Assembly: GCA_013398175.1 (NCBI GenBank)
Contig: VZRZ01004175.1
Location: forward strand, 424,640 to 488,639
Reading direction: 5' to 3'
Source of the DNA: Climacteris rufus
Taxonomy: Eukaryota; Chordata; Aves; Passeriformes; Climacteridae
DNA length: 64,000 nucleotides
Under the pieces are notes generated by a model. It ran no database searches, was not told the DNA's origin, and saw only the letters and a program-made list of their open reading frames with translations. Below, piece by piece: positions 60,435-64,000 of the stretch. The position numbers and the translations under genes were made by a program. How positions within the stretch are numbered: the first letter of the stretch is position 1; each line of letters begins with the position of its first letter.

Positions 60435-63374
60435 TGAATTAATTTTTTTCCTTCAAATCTTGTCATAACAGTATTGTCATTTATTTGAGTAAAAGAGAGC
60501 ATAAGCTCCCTTAAGGTACAATTTGGAAGGAAAGGATTAACTTCTTTGTAGTTTTCCTTTCAGAAACATGAAATGCAAAGCTAAGCTAGATCTGGAAAGT
60601 CTCATGAAGAGCTTTGCATTAGTGATGGGTGAAGATAGTTTAATGAATGATATTGGCATGGCTTAATAGTGAAGAGACACTGTATAAAAGTAAACACAGA
60701 GTAAACCTGTATGTTTTGAAAGCAAAGAGTGACTTTCATCTTCTTTTTGAGTTTCTTTATGCATAGTGGATGTAAGAGTAGGACTTTTTATTATAAAGAT
60801 ATATATTTTTCAAAAAGCTCGTCTGGTTAAACAGATGCAGTGTTGCATAACTGGCCCAATGAGAACGTGAACATGAAAGATGTAAAGCTGGATACTTCAC
60901 CCTACTGTGTGCTATAGATGTTTGATTGTGTCTGAAGAAAGCAAGCTGATTAGCCTGATTAGTAAGCAAGGTTCATTAAATCAACAAGAAAGTTATGGTA
61001 ATACTTACGCTGCTTTTGATATTAAGTAGGATCTTTCATATAACGTGTCTTTATAAAGCAGTGTGTTAAAGAAGTGCAGAGCAACTAACACATTGCCATT
61101 GGGGGGAGTTAAGAGAATTCAATTGTCAGAGAGGATTGATAGACTGTAAAACTGCTTTTGATTGAGACTTGTGGTCCTCTGCTGTGATTCTGGCCAAAGC
61201 TTTCGGCCACTGCCACGGCACATCTTCTCTTTGTGAGTTCTTTTAACAGACACTTGAGATAAGACACAGTAGAAATACTTCAGAGTTTCTTTGGTCTCAA
61301 AATGTTTATTAAGTGTTATCTATAACTTGGCAGCACAGCAAAGTGCTTTGTCATTAATAACAAGGTGAAAATGGCCTCGAGCACATCTCGTCCAGATTAT
61401 TCATACACCAGATTGTCCAATTAGGGAGATGTTGTGTAGGATATTTTCAATAAAAACCCAATAATCAGTTTTTCTTATCCTGCATTGCGGAACGTTAGAA
61501 CCAATGGCAGAAAACACAAGTTTTTGGAGAAGAAAGGGGAAGTAGCAAAGGTAAAAAAGGAAGTTATAAAACAACCTCTAAACCCTCCATTTTGGACACT
61601 AGTATTATATAATTTCATAAACAAAAATGTCTACACTTCTACTTAATTCACCTAGTGACACAACCTTAACTATACAGCATTAATTTCAAAGTTATCACAC
61701 TACAGGGGAAGTCCTTTCAAGGGTTTAAGATCAAGTGAGGTATATTTCTGGGGATCATAACTTGTTAAAGCAAAAACGGTGAAATTCTCAGAATTCAGGG
61801 TTCCAACAGTCCTCCAGTTTTATTTTATTTAAAGAGTTTAAAGTGGGAAAAACACGTAGAATGAGCAATGTAACCCGTGCTATATTAAGGCAATCATCAG
61901 TCTGACATGTTTATGTCTATGAACTTTCCAATACAGTTTATTCTCTAGTTACCCAGACCTACCCCCAATGCTTCTGCAGTCTACACAGCCTGTTGAAATG
62001 ACAAAAAAATTTGCATTTTTAAGTTTAAATTTTCTAACTTACGTATAGAGTTCCTTCATCTTTGAGAAGCAGAATTGTCCTTCTTTGTTAAGAAATCAGA
62101 ACTGTATGTATTTAGCAAATCTAAAATATACACATTTAATCATGTGACAATTTTATGAAAATATATCCTATACTTTATTAATTGCTTCAAAGAATTTCAA
62201 TGTCCTAATATGTGGTCAATTTTAACACTCAAGCTGTTATTTTTATATGATAAATGTCCCTTAAGCAGCTTTAAAAATAATCCATTCAAATTCTCTATAG
62301 TACAGCTGAGATATTTCTTAGAAATTATTCCCATACTCCATCCTGCTGTTGATAAGGAATTGTCACTAAATAGGATGAAATGAGGTCATTTAATCATACA
62401 GATCATTAATTCACATAACTGTATCTCAGCATGATTGGAAACCTGAAATAACTAGAGTCAAATTTTAAAAATAGATAACTAGATATTTTTTTTTTCCTTT
62501 TAATCAGTTTGGTCTGAGGTTGGGTTTTGTTTTGCTTGCTTGGTTGGTTGGGTTTTTTGTTTTCCTTTGTTATTTTTTTTTCTGATTTCCCTGTACTATA
62601 TTCTTATTTTATTAACACAACATAGAAAGCCCATGCATCAAAAGTATAGATTACTTTAAGTAATGCACTCTTATGGGTTTACTTTTGTGGATTTTTGTAA
62701 CAGAGCACAATCTTTATTTTTGCACCTCAAGATAATAAAGAGTAATATACAAATAGATCAAATAGAATCAGATAATGTCTAGATATAGCACGAAATAATT
62801 ATGTAAGTCCTTTTCTCACGGTGTAAAAGACATGGCTTTCAGGTGAACATTGTAAACATCTTCTGAAAGTTTGTAACAGGAAAGTAATTGTATAATAATA
62901 TAGCTTGGATAACCAGTTACTGTTATATTCTGATGACTTTATACAGGAGATTTTACAAGTATTATTTCTGAACTTTAGGAAGGCAGGTCAGGTGGAATGT
63001 GTTTTAGTTTTTGCTTTGTTTCTCACTATCCTACTCTGGTTTTAATTGGCAATAAATTAAATTAATTTTCTCCAAGTTGAGTTCATTTTTCCCATAATTC
63101 TCACAAGTAAGTGATCTCACTGTCTTTATCTCAACCAATGAGATTTTTCATCTTATTTTCTCTCCCCATTCTACTGAGGAGAGGTAGTAAGAAAGCAACT
63201 GACTGGATTCAGGGGTTCTGGAAACAATCCAACATGAATCCACCAGCAGGTTTAAGAAAAAGAAAAGTAAAAATAGGAACCTTCATCATTTTAGCCTCCT
63301 CTAGTCTGTCTCACAGCAAGGGATGAAATTTGTAGCAAGAAAGTTACAAAATATTTAAATTCAGTGTATTCATT

Positions 63375-63700
63375 GATAAAATTAACATAAGGATTTTTTA
63401 ATAAGATTCTTGAAATATGGGGAAAGCACCATAACAGTAAGTCCTATAAGCAGGGTGGAAAGGCCCTAAACAAACCTTCTGCTCAATACTGTGATAGAGC
63501 CAAGTGCTGTACCCATAGCACCTGTGCCTGGAAGGTGGCACTGGAAAAACAAGGTGTTCCAAGGAGTCTGAAACCTGTGTTCCACCATAGCAAGACGTCT
63601 TGTGTTGTAAAATAATACCATCTGGCAAGATGTTTTTCATCAATGTTATTGGAAGAAACTCCAGCCTCTTTCCTTGGAGCAGAGAACACCTGCAGTCAGA
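63375..63700. other. Moderately GC-rich block with a long minus-strand open frame
   Basis: A 116-residue minus-strand open frame crosses this block (63398-63748). It shows no recognisable domain, and a repeat origin is more likely than a gene. Sequence such as ccaagtgctgtacccatagc and gcacctgtgcctggaaggtg stands out from the flanks. Confidence 0.3.
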
Positions 63701-64000
63701 AACAAAAATATTAAGGAAAACATGATAGGCACTGTCTCTTGCCATCACTCACTGTCCCCATGTGAAGGTTTTCATTAGAAACATAAGGACTGATCAGTAT
63801 TGATTAATTTTTATTCTGAATTCTGTGCAACAAAAGTGCAACGTAATGCCATCTTCAGTAATTAAAACAATGGCAGAGGAAATTTTAAGTGATGATATGT
63901 ATGCAGCTAGTACTTGATACTAGATTTAATATGTGACATTGGAACTAACATGGTGTTGACTCAATGTAGAGTGAAAGTAATTCACACCATCTATAAGAAA

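Larger units (their letters stand above)
57587..64000 (+). other. Partial intron downstream of exon G
   Basis: AT-rich sequence with no recognisable EGF exon. It holds a 34-bp minisatellite (60.33 kb), a possible conserved non-coding stretch (60.9-61.5 kb) and a moderately GC-rich unclassified block (63.4-63.7 kb). Nothing else is supported. Confidence 0.6.

Noticed and set aside
62843..62881. Possible further EGF exon (acceptor ttcag, then GEHCKH in the right phase)
   Set aside because: The reading after GEHC lacks EGF cysteine spacing, meets a stop soon after and has no good donor in place.
1..64000. CRISPR arrays, tRNA or rRNA genes, bacterial operons, riboswitches
   Set aside because: None was seen. 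There are no regularly spaced direct repeats with unique spacers, no recognisable cloverleaf with A/B boxes, and no compact bacterial-style gene arrangement.

Overview
The window looks like nuclear DNA from a bird. The evidence is CR1 LINE copies with the avian 3' tail (ATTCTATG-type), several LTR types that I recognise as avian endogenous retrovirus LTRs, AT-rich intron-like DNA, and a vertebrate exon/intron layout. I cannot resolve the species or order. There is no sign of bacterial, plasmid or phage content, no CRISPR array and no convincing RNA gene.

The only host gene I can support is an internal part of one very large plus-strand gene encoding tandem EGF-like domains. My best assignment is EYS (eyes shut homolog), a secreted photoreceptor extracellular-matrix protein. 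Seven exons are visible: A 4023-4137, B 17673-17832, C 31363-31467, D 31738-31877, E 38822-38988, F 46755-47008 and G 57482-57586. All have AG/GT borders, and the reading phase carries through every junction (phase 2 into A, then 0, 1, 1, 0, 2, 1, and phase 1 out of G). They sum to 1046 nt, about 348 residues and nine EGF units, one of them atypical and the last incomplete. The window contains neither the start nor the end of the gene. The flanking ~4.0 kb (left) and ~6.4 kb (right) are read as partial introns. Intron sizes are 13.5, 13.5, 0.27, 6.9, 7.8 and 10.5 kb.

The introns carry layered transposon history. CR1 fragments lie in both orientations (about 1.1, 4.7-5.3, 11.3-13.3, 15.3-15.8, 21.5-22.1, 24.6-25.0, 34.15-34.85 and 48.4-50.8 kb). 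LTRs lie at 2.1-2.6 (TATA and polyA signals on the gene's sense strand), 11.58-12.76 (inside a CR1, 5-bp target duplication), 14.66-14.97 (solo LTR, perfect 6-bp duplication), 37.45-38.80 (with a second LTR nested inside it), 44.76-45.33 and 56.46-56.80 kb. The 34-kb pair is head-to-head, and the 48-51 kb CR1 is itself interrupted by a second CR1.

Two host/repeat interfaces stand out. The acceptor of exon F is preceded by a 115-nt pure-pyrimidine TCCTC-type microsatellite, so the nearest upstream adenosine outside the acceptor itself is ~120 nt away. An LTR ends only ~25 nt upstream of exon E. Other unexplained items are a dispersed ~75-85 bp repeat at 52.97 and 55.13 kb, a three-copy 34-bp minisatellite at 60.33 kb, two perfect hairpins (8.67 and 35.82 kb) and a homeodomain-site-rich stretch near 60.9-61.5 kb. 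A 20-N assembly gap sits in a poly-T run at 7839-7858. No previously undescribed multi-gene system is evident. Nearly all short open reading frames in the window fall in introns or repeats and are not genes.
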